Below, piece by piece: positions 1 through 7,187 of a stretch of DNA of 12,793 bases. A program made the translations under genes and the position numbers. Numbering within the stretch: position 1 is the first letter of the stretch; every line of letters begins with the position of its first letter. Origin of the DNA: DG-33 sp964345105 (lineage in GTDB: Archaea > Hadarchaeota > Hadarchaeia > Hadarchaeales > Hadarchaeaceae); NCBI GenBank assembly GCA_964345105.1, contig CAYFPZ010000056.1, positions 1 through 12,793 of the forward strand. Direction: 5' to 3'. The notes beneath the pieces were generated by a model that made no database searches, was not told where the DNA came from, and saw nothing but the letters and a program-made list of their open reading frames with translations.

Positions 1-882
1 ATAACCACACCCGTAGGTTCAGGATTCCGCAGCGTCAATGTAGCTCTGAGGAAGGCGCTCGATTTGTACGCATGCCTGAGACCTTGTAAGTGGTATCCGG
101 GGGTGCGCTCAAAGTATGCCAACATCGACCTCGTAGTCGTTAGGGAGAACACTGAAGACCTCTACGCGGGGATAGAATTTGCCGAGGGACTCTCAGAAAC
201 GGAGGAATTTACCGAGTTTGTGAAAGAAAAGAAAAAAGCAGAAATAAGGCATGACGCGGGGATAAGTTTAAAACCGATTTCTCGCTTTGCTTCCGAGCGG
301 ATCGTGCGTTTCGCTTTCACCTACGCACGTAAAAATGGGCGTAAAAAAGTTACAGCCGTGCACAAAGCTAACATAATGAAATATTCGGATGGCATTTTTC
401 TGGAGGCTGCTCGTAAGGTAGCGCAGGAGTTCCCCGAGATAGCATTTGAGGATCGGATTGTTGACAACATGTGTATGCAGCTCGTGCAGAAGCCTACATT
501 ATACGATGTGATAGTGGCACCAAATTTGTACGGAGATATAATTTCTGATCTTTGTGCTGGCTTGGTTGGTGGGCTGGGCGTTGCACCCGGAGGGAACATC
601 GGTGATAAAATAGCTGTTTTTGAACCGACGCATGGTAGCGCCCCTAAATATGCTGGGCTAAACAAGGTGAATCCTACGGCCGCGATTCTTTCAGGGGTAA
701 TGATGTTGCGCTATTTGGGAGAAGAAAGTGCTGCGCAAAAACTGGAAAGCGCAGTAGCCAAGGTAATCGCTGAGGGTAAGTACGTAACCTACGACATGAA
801 GGAGGACCCCAATGATTCATCAGCCGTAGGTACGAGGGAGATGGCTGAGGCGATATCAGAAGCGGTAAAAAGCAAGTCCTGA
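1..882 (+). CDS. icd: Isocitrate dehydrogenase, 3' part (N-terminus outside window)
   Basis: Beta-decarboxylating dehydrogenase converting isocitrate to 2-oxoglutarate. The frame is open to base 1 and begins ITTPVGSGFRSVNVALR, the family's substrate loop, so the gene starts upstream; roughly 50-100 residues are missing. Isocitrate-binding residues known from E. coli Icd are visible, numbered from the first visible residue: S11, N13, R17, R27, R49 and Y55 (RENTEDLYAG), K122 (HKANIMKYSDG), D155, and D179/D183 (NLYGDIISD). The NAD(P) loop reads HGSAPKY (211-217), then V223 and Y264. Lys-Tyr after HGSAP matches the NADP-type pattern, whereas isopropylmalate and NAD-type enzymes usually have Asp there; the E. 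coli R395 position appears to be Glu here. The RENTEDLY signature argues against isopropylmalate dehydrogenase. Homoisocitrate dehydrogenase is a less likely alternative. It ends 20 bases from the convergent apgM stop, with no clear terminator between. Confidence 0.88.
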   Translation: MTTPVGSGFRSVNVALRKALDLYACLRPCKWYPGVRSKYANIDLVVVRENTEDLYAGIEFAEGLSETEEFTEFVKEKKKAEIRHDAGISLKPISRFASERIVRFAFTYARKNGRKKVTAVHKANIMKYSDGIFLEAARKVAQEFPEIAFEDRIVDNMCMQLVQKPTLYDVIVAPNLYGDIISDLCAGLVGGLGVAPGGNIGDKIAVFEPTHGSAPKYAGLNKVNPTAAILSGVMMLRYLGEESAAQKLESAVAKVIAEGKYVTYDMKEDPNDSSAVGTREMAEAISEAVKSKS

Positions 883-902
883 AAGACGATTGACGATTCG
901 TT

Positions 903-2075
903 CTAGATAGTGAGGAGCAACCTCATGAACTCCTCTCCAGCGATGAACCCCAGCGAGCCCATTTTAGCTGAAGATTCGTCAAATCTGAGTTTATCCCCAC
1001 TTAAGTTAGGCGCATAAATCGCGAATGGAACGGGGTCAGGGACGTGCATTTGGACTTTGATGGGAGTCGGATGATCTGGCAATATAGCTATTTTACATTC
1101 CCCTGCCCCATCCAAAATTCTGCCCACCAATCTCTTGTCCAAATCTTCTATGGTCTTTATTTTCATCTCTAAATTCCCCACATGTCCAGCCTCGTCCGGT
1201 GCCTCCACATGTACGTAAACGAAGTCGTTGCTCTCGAGTGCCTTTAGAGCATACTCCGCTTTTCCTTCGTAATTTGTATCATAATACCCAGTTGCGCCGG
1301 GCACGTTGACGATTTTCATTCCGGTGTAAACCCCGATGCCTTTTATCAAGGGGACCGCAGAAATCATCGCTGCACTGAGTCCATATTTTTCTTTCATTTT
1401 CTCCAGCTTTGGCTTTTTTCCATTGCTCCATAACCAAATCATATTTGCTGGGTTTTTTCTCTGTTTAACCCTCGCGATATTTACTGGATGTTTCGAGAGA
1501 ACATCCTTGGAATCCATCATGAACTGGTTAAGCTTCTGCGCTATTTCGCTATTCCGGGGTTTTATCAAATAATCTGAAATGAGTTCTCCAACGATGTCAT
1601 GTGGGGGGGTAGTTTGGATTTTCGGGTTGCAGTTTCGCATAACAAATAGATGCCTATAGCTAATCCCTGTGTAAAATTCCCCAATTTCTAATTTTTTCAT
1701 TTCTTCGATTAATTCTCTGGCTTCCTCGGTAGAAATGTGTCCAGAAGAATAATCGAAAACCTTTCCGTCTTTCTCGGTGATTAAATTACACCTAAAAGCG
1801 GTATCCTCGTCCCCTAGCTCAACCCCCATACTGCCCGCTTCTAAAGGTCCTCTCCCAGTGTAATACTTCCTAGGGTCGTAGCCCAAAATGGAGAGATTCG
1901 CCACATCTGAACCTGGAACCATGCCATCAGGGACTGTTTTTAAAATTCCCATTTTTCCTTTGAATGCGATAGAGTCCATGTTCGGCTTGTTGGCGACCTC
2001 TAAAGGTGTCTTACCATCCAGCTTCTTGAGTGGATAGTCTGCCATCCCGTCCCCGATTATAACGACGTATTTCAC
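903..2075 (-). CDS. apgM: Cofactor-independent phosphoglycerate mutase, archaeal type
   Basis: Interconverts 3- and 2-phosphoglycerate in glycolysis/gluconeogenesis without 2,3-bisphosphoglycerate. It belongs to the alkaline-phosphatase superfamily, and 390 residues is normal for the archaeal family. Visible motifs: IIGDGMAD with metal ligand D9; PGSDVANLSILGYDP with the presumed nucleophile S56; YTGRGPLEAGSMGV (72-84); the WLWSNGKKP segment (214-222); EAPDEAGHVGN with D294 and H298; LPDHPTPI with D334 and H335; and H344. All expected metal and catalytic positions are present, so it should be active. The start is GTG at 2075, backed by GGGGGAG about 4 bases upstream. It is the last gene of the minus-strand block, 84 bases after the SpoIIM-like gene; whether it has its own promoter is unclear. 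Some distant bacterial relatives are annotated as alternative homoserine kinases, but the archaeal motif set favours the mutase. Confidence 0.93.
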   Translation of the reverse strand: MKYVVIIGDGMADYPLKKLDGKTPLEVANKPNMDSIAFKGKMGILKTVPDGMVPGSDVANLSILGYDPRKYYTGRGPLEAGSMGVELGDEDTAFRCNLITEKDGKVFDYSSGHISTEEARELIEEMKKLEIGEFYTGISYRHLFVMRNCNPKIQTTPPHDIVGELISDYLIKPRNSEIAQKLNQFMMDSKDVLSKHPVNIARVKQRKNPANMIWLWSNGKKPKLEKMKEKYGLSAAMISAVPLIKGIGVYTGMKIVNVPGATGYYDTNYEGKAEYALKALESNDFVYVHVEAPDEAGHVGNLEMKIKTIEDLDKRLVGRILDGAGECKIAILPDHPTPIKVQMHVPDPVPFAIYAPNLSGDKLRFDESSAKMGSLGFIAGEEFMRLLLTI

Positions 2076-2159
2076 TCTTCTCCCCCTGTAACTTTCCGTT
2101 ATTCTAACTCTCTACTGTCTTTTCAAGTTTTCCTTTGGCTAATGCTCACAATCGAACGC

Positions 2160-3047
2160 TCAAACCAATAGGCTGAGCACCATAATGGAAAAGAATATCA
2201 CAAATATCAGAAGCGAAAGCTGGGTTGGCCGCCACTTGCGCTTGAAAGCGAACTTAACGTCATCATACACCGCTCTAATATCCCTTTTCATTGCTCCTAG
2301 ACCCCACATAAAGATAAAGAGGTAGAAGGAAGCAATAATCACTAGAAAAGTTATGGCCAGCGGTAGTGCTCCAATAAATGCCGCCATAAATGAGGGTGAA
2401 ATGTAGGCCTCGATAGGTGCCGCGAGAAATATCAAAAATGCTCCGAATGATGCGAGCACAAGAAAATCAACCAACAGTTCCTTGACTTTGCCTTCATATT
2501 TCCGGATTTTCCGCTTTTCACTTTTTGAAAGTTCCCTCGACCACCTTTTCCCCTTTCTCGCTGGCGTCATTATGTGCCCCATACCTTTCCAGAAGTTCCA
2601 AGCTACTCGCAGGGTGATTGCTACAACAATGAAAATCCCTGTAAGTTCAAGCACGCCGTGAAGGAAGAGGCCTGACAAAAATATCAAAAATACTTCCGCG
2701 CCGTAAGCGTGGTACCAATATGAGAGGTTCATGCCGATCGTGTATTCGTTGAACATCATTGAATGAAAGCCGAAGTAAGATGGAATTCCAACTATGTAGA
2801 AACCTACTATCCTCAAGTTGTTTGACCAATAAAACTTCGTTAGCATCCACTCATCCATCTGCGAGACGGTCTCAATTGCGTTCTCATACTCCTGCACATC
2901 TGGTCGCTCTAGAAACTCAGATGACTTGTACGCAAAAATGTGGTATCCCGTGCTCAGTGTCATCACGAGCAAACTCAAGGCGATGACGAGAGATATCGCT
3001 GAGGAACTCCGCTTGAAAGCCTCGAGCGTTCTTCTAAATATACTCAT
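2160..3047 (-). CDS. SpoIIM/DUF95-like integral membrane protein
   Basis: Multi-pass membrane protein of 295 residues, about six or seven hydrophobic segments: 17-39, 77-98, 114-130 and 131-152 (nearly continuous), 192-216, 219-250 and 275-295. The segment FLHGVLELTGIFIVVAITLR (128-147) matches the PHGxxELPAxxIAGxxGLR hallmark of the stage II sporulation protein M / DUF95 family. The NNLRIVGFYIVGIPSYFG segment (76-93) and APIEAYISPSF (210-220) also fit that family. A strongly basic cytoplasmic loop lies at 164-189. No enzymatic residues are apparent. In archaea this family has no link with sporulation and its role is unknown; membrane remodelling or a transport-associated role is a guess. GGGTG lies about 6 bases before the ATG. 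It sits 62 bases after hisI and before apgM, possibly cotranscribed. Confidence 0.72.
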   Translation of the reverse strand: MSIFRRTLEAFKRSSSAISLVIALSLLVMTLSTGYHIFAYKSSEFLERPDVQEYENAIETVSQMDEWMLTKFYWSNNLRIVGFYIVGIPSYFGFHSMMFNEYTIGMNLSYWYHAYGAEVFLIFLSGLFLHGVLELTGIFIVVAITLRVAWNFWKGMGHIMTPARKGKRWSRELSKSEKRKIRKYEGKVKELLVDFLVLASFGAFLIFLAAPIEAYISPSFMAAFIGALPLAITFLVIIASFYLFIFMWGLGAMKRDIRAVYDDVKFAFKRKWRPTQLSLLIFVIFFSIMVLSLLV

Positions 3048-3104
3048 CTAAAACACCCTAAGGAGACCCCGGACTAAGGCGATACCAACCTGCCACTCAG
3101 ACAT
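3048..3104 (-). CDS. Possible 18-codon mini-ORF between hisI and the membrane protein
   Basis: An ATG-initiated frame encodes MSEWQVGIALVRGLLRVF. It fills almost the whole gap between hisI and the SpoIIM-like gene, and its TAG stop directly abuts the downstream ATG (TAGATG). The peptide is hydrophobic with two arginines. No good ribosome binding site is visible upstream. It may be a translational-coupling leader or pure chance; nothing in the sequence identifies a function. Confidence 0.15.
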   Translation of the reverse strand: MSEWQVGIALVRGLLRVF

Positions 3105-3109
3105 ACGAA

Positions 3110-3535
3110 TCATTCATCTGGCTCGGATTGGTCATAAACTTTCTCGGGTTTGAACTTTTGCTTGAGCACCCGCACAAGCTTGCCCTGCTTGAGCTTGCGG
3201 TAAAAGCATGAGTAATAACCCTTGTGGCATGCAGCGCCTACCTGTTCGACATCGAAAATCAAGGCATCACCATCGCAATCGATCCATACGTCACGAACTC
3301 GTTGGTAATGCTTTGATTGCTCACCCTTCAGCCATAGTTTTCGCCTCGAGCGGCTCCAGTAGTGCATCAAGCCTGTCGTCAGAGTTTTCAACACTGCTTG
3401 CTTGTTCTGTTGCGCTACCATGAGAACTTGTTTTGTTCGAAAATCTCGTGCCACAGCTGTGACAAAGCCATCCTTAAACTTGAGGACTTTTACAATTGCT
3501 CGCGCTCTAGCTGGATTTAACTTCAAAACTATCAC
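3110..3535 (-). CDS. hisI: Phosphoribosyl-AMP cyclohydrolase
   Basis: Third step of histidine synthesis: opens the adenine ring of phosphoribosyl-AMP to give ProFAR. The 141-residue protein is a stand-alone cyclohydrolase, not fused to HisE as in many bacteria. The signature is complete: YWSRSRRKLWLKGEQS (59-74), then DCDGD (86-90) supplying the Mg-binding aspartates, and zinc cysteines C87, C103 (AACHKG) and C110 (YSCF). It starts with GTG at 3535 inside a GTGA overlap with the hisE stop, which suggests translational coupling. It is the last his gene of the cluster. The C-terminal tail after residue 120 is lysine-rich and variable, as is usual for the family. Confidence 0.96.
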   Translation of the reverse strand: MIVLKLNPARARAIVKVLKFKDGFVTAVARDFRTKQVLMVAQQNKQAVLKTLTTGLMHYWSRSRRKLWLKGEQSKHYQRVRDVWIDCDGDALIFDVEQVGAACHKGYYSCFYRKLKQGKLVRVLKQKFKPEKVYDQSEPDE

Positions 3536-3822
3536 CTTCGCCTTCGCCTAAGCTCTTCCATGACTTCGTCTAGCCGAATCCCCTTCGCCGCTAGAAGTAC
3601 CATTAAGTGAAATACTACATCGGCCGCCTCATGTATTGTATCCGCTTTTTCATCACCCTTCGCCGCAACGCTGAGTTCACCAGCTTCTTCCTCAAACTTA
3701 CCGATTACTTCCGCCTCACCCTTTGCCAGCAGGCCCGACACGTAGGAGCCCCGTCTCGGTTTTTCCCGACGGTCTTCGATCACGTTGAAAACTTCATCCA
3801 AAATTTCGGTTCCCATTTTCAC
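3532..3822 (-). CDS. hisE: Phosphoribosyl-ATP pyrophosphatase
   Basis: Second histidine step: hydrolyses phosphoribosyl-ATP to phosphoribosyl-AMP and PPi. This all-alpha MazG-like protein has 96 residues, typical for stand-alone HisE. The metal-binding helices are visible as KFEEEAGELSVAAK (42-55) and HEAADVVFHLMVLLAAKG (64-81). The first possible start is GTG at 3822, overlapping the hisD stop as GTGA. An in-frame ATG six bases further (3816) is better placed relative to the GGAAGG sequence, so the true protein may begin MGTEILDEV. The C-terminus ends in an unusual run of five arginines, encoded by sequence that also forms the hisI upstream region. The stop overlaps the hisI start by four bases, so hisE and hisI are adjacent and coupled but not fused. 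Confidence 0.94.
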   Translation of the reverse strand: MKMGTEILDEVFNVIEDRREKPRRGSYVSGLLAKGEAEVIGKFEEEAGELSVAAKGDEKADTIHEAADVVFHLMVLLAAKGIRLDEVMEELRRRRR

Positions 3823-5120
3823 CCTTCCTTCAACCTCTTCTTGATGCTTTGAGCGTGTCCCGGGAGGCCTTCCACTTCTGCGAGCCTTTCAGCAACCGCA
3901 GCTATCCGTTTCAGCCCACGTTTCGTGAGCTCCTGCACCGTAGGCAGTCTGACGAAGTCTAACACTGAAAGGCCCGAGCGCCTGAGGGCTGCACTACCTG
4001 TGGGAAGGATGTGGTTAGGCCCCACCGCAAAGTCACCCGCTGCTACTGGCGAGTAAGGCCCGATAAAAATTGCGCCCGCGTTTCTTATCCGTTTCAGGAT
4101 TTGTTTTGGGCGCTTTACCATTAGCTCGAGGTGCTCAGGCGCATAGTCGTTAGAGAATTCTATTGCCTGTTGAAGATTCACCGTTACTATTGCTCGCCCA
4201 TACTTGCTGAGGGCTCGTCGCGCAATTTCCGCCCGCGGATTTTTTTCAAACATTTTCTCAAGCGACTTGCAAACCCTTGACGCGAGCTCCAAAGATGTCG
4301 TTACTAGCACGGCCGCCGCCGCTGAATCATGCTCAGCCTGCGCTAGCATGTCCGCCGCGATGTACGCTGGGTTGGCTGAAGCATCTGCGATGATTAAAAC
4401 CTCGCTTGGGCCTGCGGCAAAATCTACGTCGACATTTGGCGCAACCACTTGCTTAGCTGCCACCACGTAGATGTTGCCCGGTCCAACTATCTTATCGACC
4501 TTTGGAATCGTCGTAGTGCCGTATGCCATCGCTGCTATCGCCTGAGCGCCGCCAACCTTGAAGACTTCACCTATACCCGCGACATCAGCAGCTACTAGCA
4601 CGGCCGCGTTGACTCTACCATCTTTCTTGGGAGGTGTACATGCGATTATTTGCTCGACCCCAGCAATTCGCGCAGGGATTGCAGCCATGAGCGCGCTTGA
4701 AGGGTAGCTTGCCAACCCACCCGGGATATAAATGCCTGCCCTCGTCAAAGGGCGCACGAGTTGCCCGGCCCTAATCCCTGGCTGGAGCTTTGTTGACCAC
4801 TCACGTGGAAGCTGCCTGCGGTGAAATTTCTCGATCGCCGCCGCAGCGCGTTTAATCGTCTTTACTGTTTTTGCATCGACTTGCTTGTAAGCGGCATCTA
4901 TCTCTTTTTCACTAACAGGAAGCTGCTTTCGGTCAAGTTTGGCACCGTCGAAGTTCTTAGTGTATTTGAGGAGGGCTTTATCACCCTGCTCCCGCACATC
5001 GGCCACGATTTTGGTCGCTTTAAGCATGACCGAGGAAACATCGAGTTCAGAGCGCTTGAGTAGTTTCCTACGTTCCGCTCGCGAGCATTCCCGAAGACGA
5101 ACGATTTTCAACATCATCAT
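3819..5120 (-). CDS. hisD: Histidinol dehydrogenase
   Basis: Zinc enzyme catalysing the last two steps, L-histidinol to L-histidine with two NAD+. Length 433 is normal. Visible features: AGIYIPGGLASYPSSALM (128-145) near the NAD site; KIVGPGNIYVVAAK (210-223); AQAEHD with zinc ligands Q261 and H264; APEHLEL with catalytic E329 and H330; GDFAVGPNHILPTG with zinc ligand D363; and EGLPGHAQS with H422. Every residue needed for zinc binding and catalysis is present. Three start candidates (ATG at 5120, 5117 and 5114) sit next to each other; GGGG lies just upstream, so the second or third may be used. It begins eight bases after the hisF stop and overlaps hisE by four bases. Confidence 0.97.
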   Translation of the reverse strand: MMMLKIVRLRECSRAERRKLLKRSELDVSSVMLKATKIVADVREQGDKALLKYTKNFDGAKLDRKQLPVSEKEIDAAYKQVDAKTVKTIKRAAAAIEKFHRRQLPREWSTKLQPGIRAGQLVRPLTRAGIYIPGGLASYPSSALMAAIPARIAGVEQIIACTPPKKDGRVNAAVLVAADVAGIGEVFKVGGAQAIAAMAYGTTTIPKVDKIVGPGNIYVVAAKQVVAPNVDVDFAAGPSEVLIIADASANPAYIAADMLAQAEHDSAAAAVLVTTSLELASRVCKSLEKMFEKNPRAEIARRALSKYGRAIVTVNLQQAIEFSNDYAPEHLELMVKRPKQILKRIRNAGAIFIGPYSPVAAGDFAVGPNHILPTGSAALRRSGLSVLDFVRLPTVQELTKRGLKRIAAVAERLAEVEGLPGHAQSIKKRLKEG

Positions 5121-5128
5121 AACCCCGA

Positions 5129-5884
5129 TTATATCCTTACCGCCACTCCACGCTCTCGCAGGTAGCGTTTGACTTGTTCGACGGTGTAGACGCCGAAGTG
5201 AAAGATGCTTGCGGCTAACGCAGCATCTGCTTGAGCGGTGGTTAATACATTGTAGATATCCTCAAGTTTGCCTGCACCGCCAGAAGCGATAACCGGTATG
5301 TTGACAGCTTCGACTATCGCTCGTGTTCCATCGAGGTCGTAGCCTTCTCGCGTGCCATCGGTATTGATCCCTGTGTAAAGGATTTCGCCCGCGCCAAGTG
5401 ACTCGACTTGCTTTGCCCACTCAATCATATCAATGCCTGTAGGTTTCGTCCCGCCACTAACGTAAACCTCCCACTTTTCTTTCCCGACGCATTTTCCATC
5501 GATTGCATTAACTACGCTTTTCTTTTCGAATTCTCGCGAAAGTTTTTGTAGGAGATTTGGATTTCTGACTGCGGCGGTATTTACGGATACTTTGCTTGCA
5601 CCTGCGTCCAAGATTGCCCTAGCATCTTCAACGCTTCGTATTCCTCCTCCCACTACTAGGGGAATCGAAATTTGCTCAGCCACCCTTCGAACCGCTTCGA
5701 TCAACGTTGGTTTGCCTTCGGGAGTTGCGGCGATGTCGAGAAAAACGAGCTCATCCGCGCCTTGTTCCTCATAACGTTTTGCAAACTCCGCGGGGTCACC
5801 CACGTCTTTTATGTTTTTGAAGTTTACACCCTTGACGAGTTTACCCCATCTTGTGTCGAGGCAGGGTAGGATCCTTTTGTACAC
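5129..5884 (-). CDS. hisF: Imidazole glycerol phosphate synthase, cyclase subunit
   Basis: (beta/alpha)8-barrel subunit that joins PRFAR with ammonia to give imidazole glycerol phosphate and AICAR. Length 251 is typical. Catalytic aspartates are D10 (ILPCLD) and D129 (NAIDGK). Phosphate-binding loops are VVGGGIRS (77-84) and IASGGAGK (199-206), and NTDGTREGYDLDGT (174-187) is the conserved beta6-alpha6 loop. The start is GTG at 5884, sharing its first base with the hisB TAG stop (TAGTG). HisF normally draws ammonia through its barrel from the glutaminase HisH, yet no hisH lies in this cluster, so the partner must be encoded elsewhere or free ammonia is used. Confidence 0.97.
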   Translation of the reverse strand: MYKRILPCLDTRWGKLVKGVNFKNIKDVGDPAEFAKRYEEQGADELVFLDIAATPEGKPTLIEAVRRVAEQISIPLVVGGGIRSVEDARAILDAGASKVSVNTAAVRNPNLLQKLSREFEKKSVVNAIDGKCVGKEKWEVYVSGGTKPTGIDMIEWAKQVESLGAGEILYTGINTDGTREGYDLDGTRAIVEAVNIPVIASGGAGKLEDIYNVLTTAQADAALAASIFHFGVYTVEQVKRYLRERGVAVRI

Positions 5885-6459
5885 TAGATGGCCCCCTTCG
5901 TGCTTGGTACTCCTTTTGCGCGAGGTCGCTTGCTCACGGCTTTCGCTATCGCTACTCCAAGCGCCTTGAAAATGGCTTCCGCTTTGTGGTGGTCGTTCTT
6001 GCCGCGCAGAACCTTCACGTGCAGGTTAAACTTTCCATTCGTCGCAAGTGCTTGGAGCATGTGCTCGATCATATCGCTGTTTAAATCGTCAAGTCTCCGC
6101 TTTGCAAATTTCGCCTCGATGTCTGGAAAAGCTCGGCCGCTGAGGTCGACCGCAGCGAGTACTAAAGCGTCGTCCATTGGCACAATTGCATCGCCCATCC
6201 GCTCAATGCCCACCTTCTTACCGAGGGCCAGCTCGATGGCCTCGCCTAGAGCGATCATCGCATCTTCGGCAATGTGGTGCTTGAAATCTCCTCGTGCACG
6301 AAGCTTGAGGTCGAAACAGCCGTGTTTAGCAAAGCTCGCGAGTAGGTGGTTGAGAAATTTTATTTCTGTATTGACGTTTGCCTTGCCTGATCCATCGAGG
6401 TTTAGCTCGACCTCGATCTGCGTCTCCTTCGTTTTCCGTCTGACCTTGCCCACCCTCAT
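5884..6459 (-). CDS. hisB: Imidazoleglycerol-phosphate dehydratase
   Basis: Sixth histidine step, dehydrating IGP to imidazole acetol phosphate with Mn2+. This is the monofunctional 191-residue form, without the phosphatase domain of enterobacterial HisB. Two HHxxE metal motifs are present: H61-H62-E65 (KHHIAED) and H157-H158-E161 (NDHHKAEA); LHVKVLRGKN precedes the second. Two deviations from the textbook family are visible. FLNHLL (35-40) has Asn where FLDHM usually has Asp, and the first motif lacks the IDDHHTVED spacing, being shortened to FKHHIAED, a form I recall from other archaea. The ATG overlaps the hisA stop as ATGA and is served by a near-perfect GGAGGTGA. Confidence 0.94.
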   Translation of the reverse strand: MRVGKVRRKTKETQIEVELNLDGSGKANVNTEIKFLNHLLASFAKHGCFDLKLRARGDFKHHIAEDAMIALGEAIELALGKKVGIERMGDAIVPMDDALVLAAVDLSGRAFPDIEAKFAKRRLDDLNSDMIEHMLQALATNGKFNLHVKVLRGKNDHHKAEAIFKALGVAIAKAVSKRPRAKGVPSTKGAI

Positions 6460-7166
6460 TGGCTCACCTCCATCGCCTGCTTTAATGTGAACTTGCCCTC
6501 GTATAATGCCATCCCGACCACCAAACCTGCTGCACCAGCATCTTTGGCTAGAATCACGTCTTCGAGCGAGGACACACCACCCGCCACAAACACCGGTATT
6601 TTGACGGTCCTTATGAGCTCTCGGATAACTTGAGCATCAATGCCCGTCATTCTTCCTTCGACATCAACGTTCGTGAAAAGAAAGGCACCAACTCCCATGC
6701 GCTCGAACTCTCGCGCTAGGTCGAGCATTGATTTTTCTGTCTGCTTCTGCCAGCCCTCGATCGCCACCTTGCCAGAGCGGGAGTCTAGGGCCACCATGAC
6801 CCGGCTGCCGCTCGCGAGCCCAACGAGTTCTCGCACCAATTCTGGGTTCTTCACCGCGGCGGTGCCCAATATCACGCGGCTCGCACCGATGCCTAGGAGT
6901 TCGCAAGCGCGCTCGCTGGTTCGAATCCCCCCTCCCACTTGGACACCAACCCGAACGTTCGCCAGCACCTCCGCCACACGTTTGAAGTTATCGCCCACGC
7001 CCATCGCCGCATCTAGGTCGATCACATGTAAGTAGCTTGCACCCCCAGCAACCCACCGCTGTGCTTGTTTAACTGGATCGTCGTACACCCGCTCGGTCTC
7101 CGGCTTACCTCCGACTAGTTGCACACATCGCCCTCGTCTAATATCGACGCTCGGTATCACGAGCAA
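6456..7166 (-). CDS. hisA: ProFAR isomerase (HisA)
   Basis: Fourth histidine step: Amadori isomerisation of ProFAR to PRFAR. It is a (beta/alpha)8 barrel of 236 residues, homologous to hisF. The general acid/base pair is D8 (IPSVDIR) and D128 (VALDSR). Phosphate loops are QVGGGIRT (76-83) and VAGGVSS (194-200). VDVEGRMTG (167-175) occupies the place of the usual RDGT loop, and no PriA-like features are evident. The start is TTG at 7166, chosen because GGGGGTG stands six bases upstream; the next candidate, GTG at 7160, would be spaced too far. It lies 21 bases after the hisG stop and overlaps hisB by four bases. Confidence 0.96.
   Translation of the reverse strand: MLVIPSVDIRRGRCVQLVGGKPETERVYDDPVKQAQRWVAGGASYLHVIDLDAAMGVGDNFKRVAEVLANVRVGVQVGGGIRTSERACELLGIGASRVILGTAAVKNPELVRELVGLASGSRVMVALDSRSGKVAIEGWQKQTEKSMLDLAREFERMGVGAFLFTNVDVEGRMTGIDAQVIRELIRTVKIPVFVAGGVSSLEDVILAKDAGAAGLVVGMALYEGKFTLKQAMEVSQ
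6464..6471 (-). promoter_or_regulatory. Full-length Shine-Dalgarno for hisB
   Basis: The minus strand reads GGAGGTGA, four bases before the hisB ATG and inside the hisA coding end. An exact eight-base match to the expected anti-Shine-Dalgarno suggests that hisB is translated strongly on its own as well as by coupling to hisA. Confidence 0.75.
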
Positions 7167-7172
7167 CTTTTA

Positions 7173-7179
7173 CACCCCC
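7173..7179 (-). promoter_or_regulatory. Ribosome binding site deciding the hisA TTG start
   Basis: The minus strand reads GGGGGTG here, six bases before the TTG at 7166. It complements the CACCUCC-type 16S 3' end, supports a TTG start for hisA, and allows initiation independent of hisG. Confidence 0.7.
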
Positions 7180-7187
7180 GTAAATTT

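Noticed and set aside
321..665. 114-codon minus-strand frame inside isocitrate dehydrogenase
   Set aside because: The plus-strand frame holds all the catalytic residues; the antisense product shows no family features.
885..898. Tandem GACGATT GACGATT between the convergent icd and apgM stops
   Set aside because: Only two seven-base copies, no symmetry and no T run; most likely chance, and not a terminator.
5888..6490. 200-codon plus-strand frame antisense to hisB
   Set aside because: It mirrors the GC-rich third codon positions of hisB, has no recognisable motif, and hisB has complete metal-binding motifs on the other strand.
6640..7035. 131-codon plus-strand frame antisense to hisA
   Set aside because: Shadow of a confidently identified hisA with both catalytic aspartates; no ribosome site or motif.
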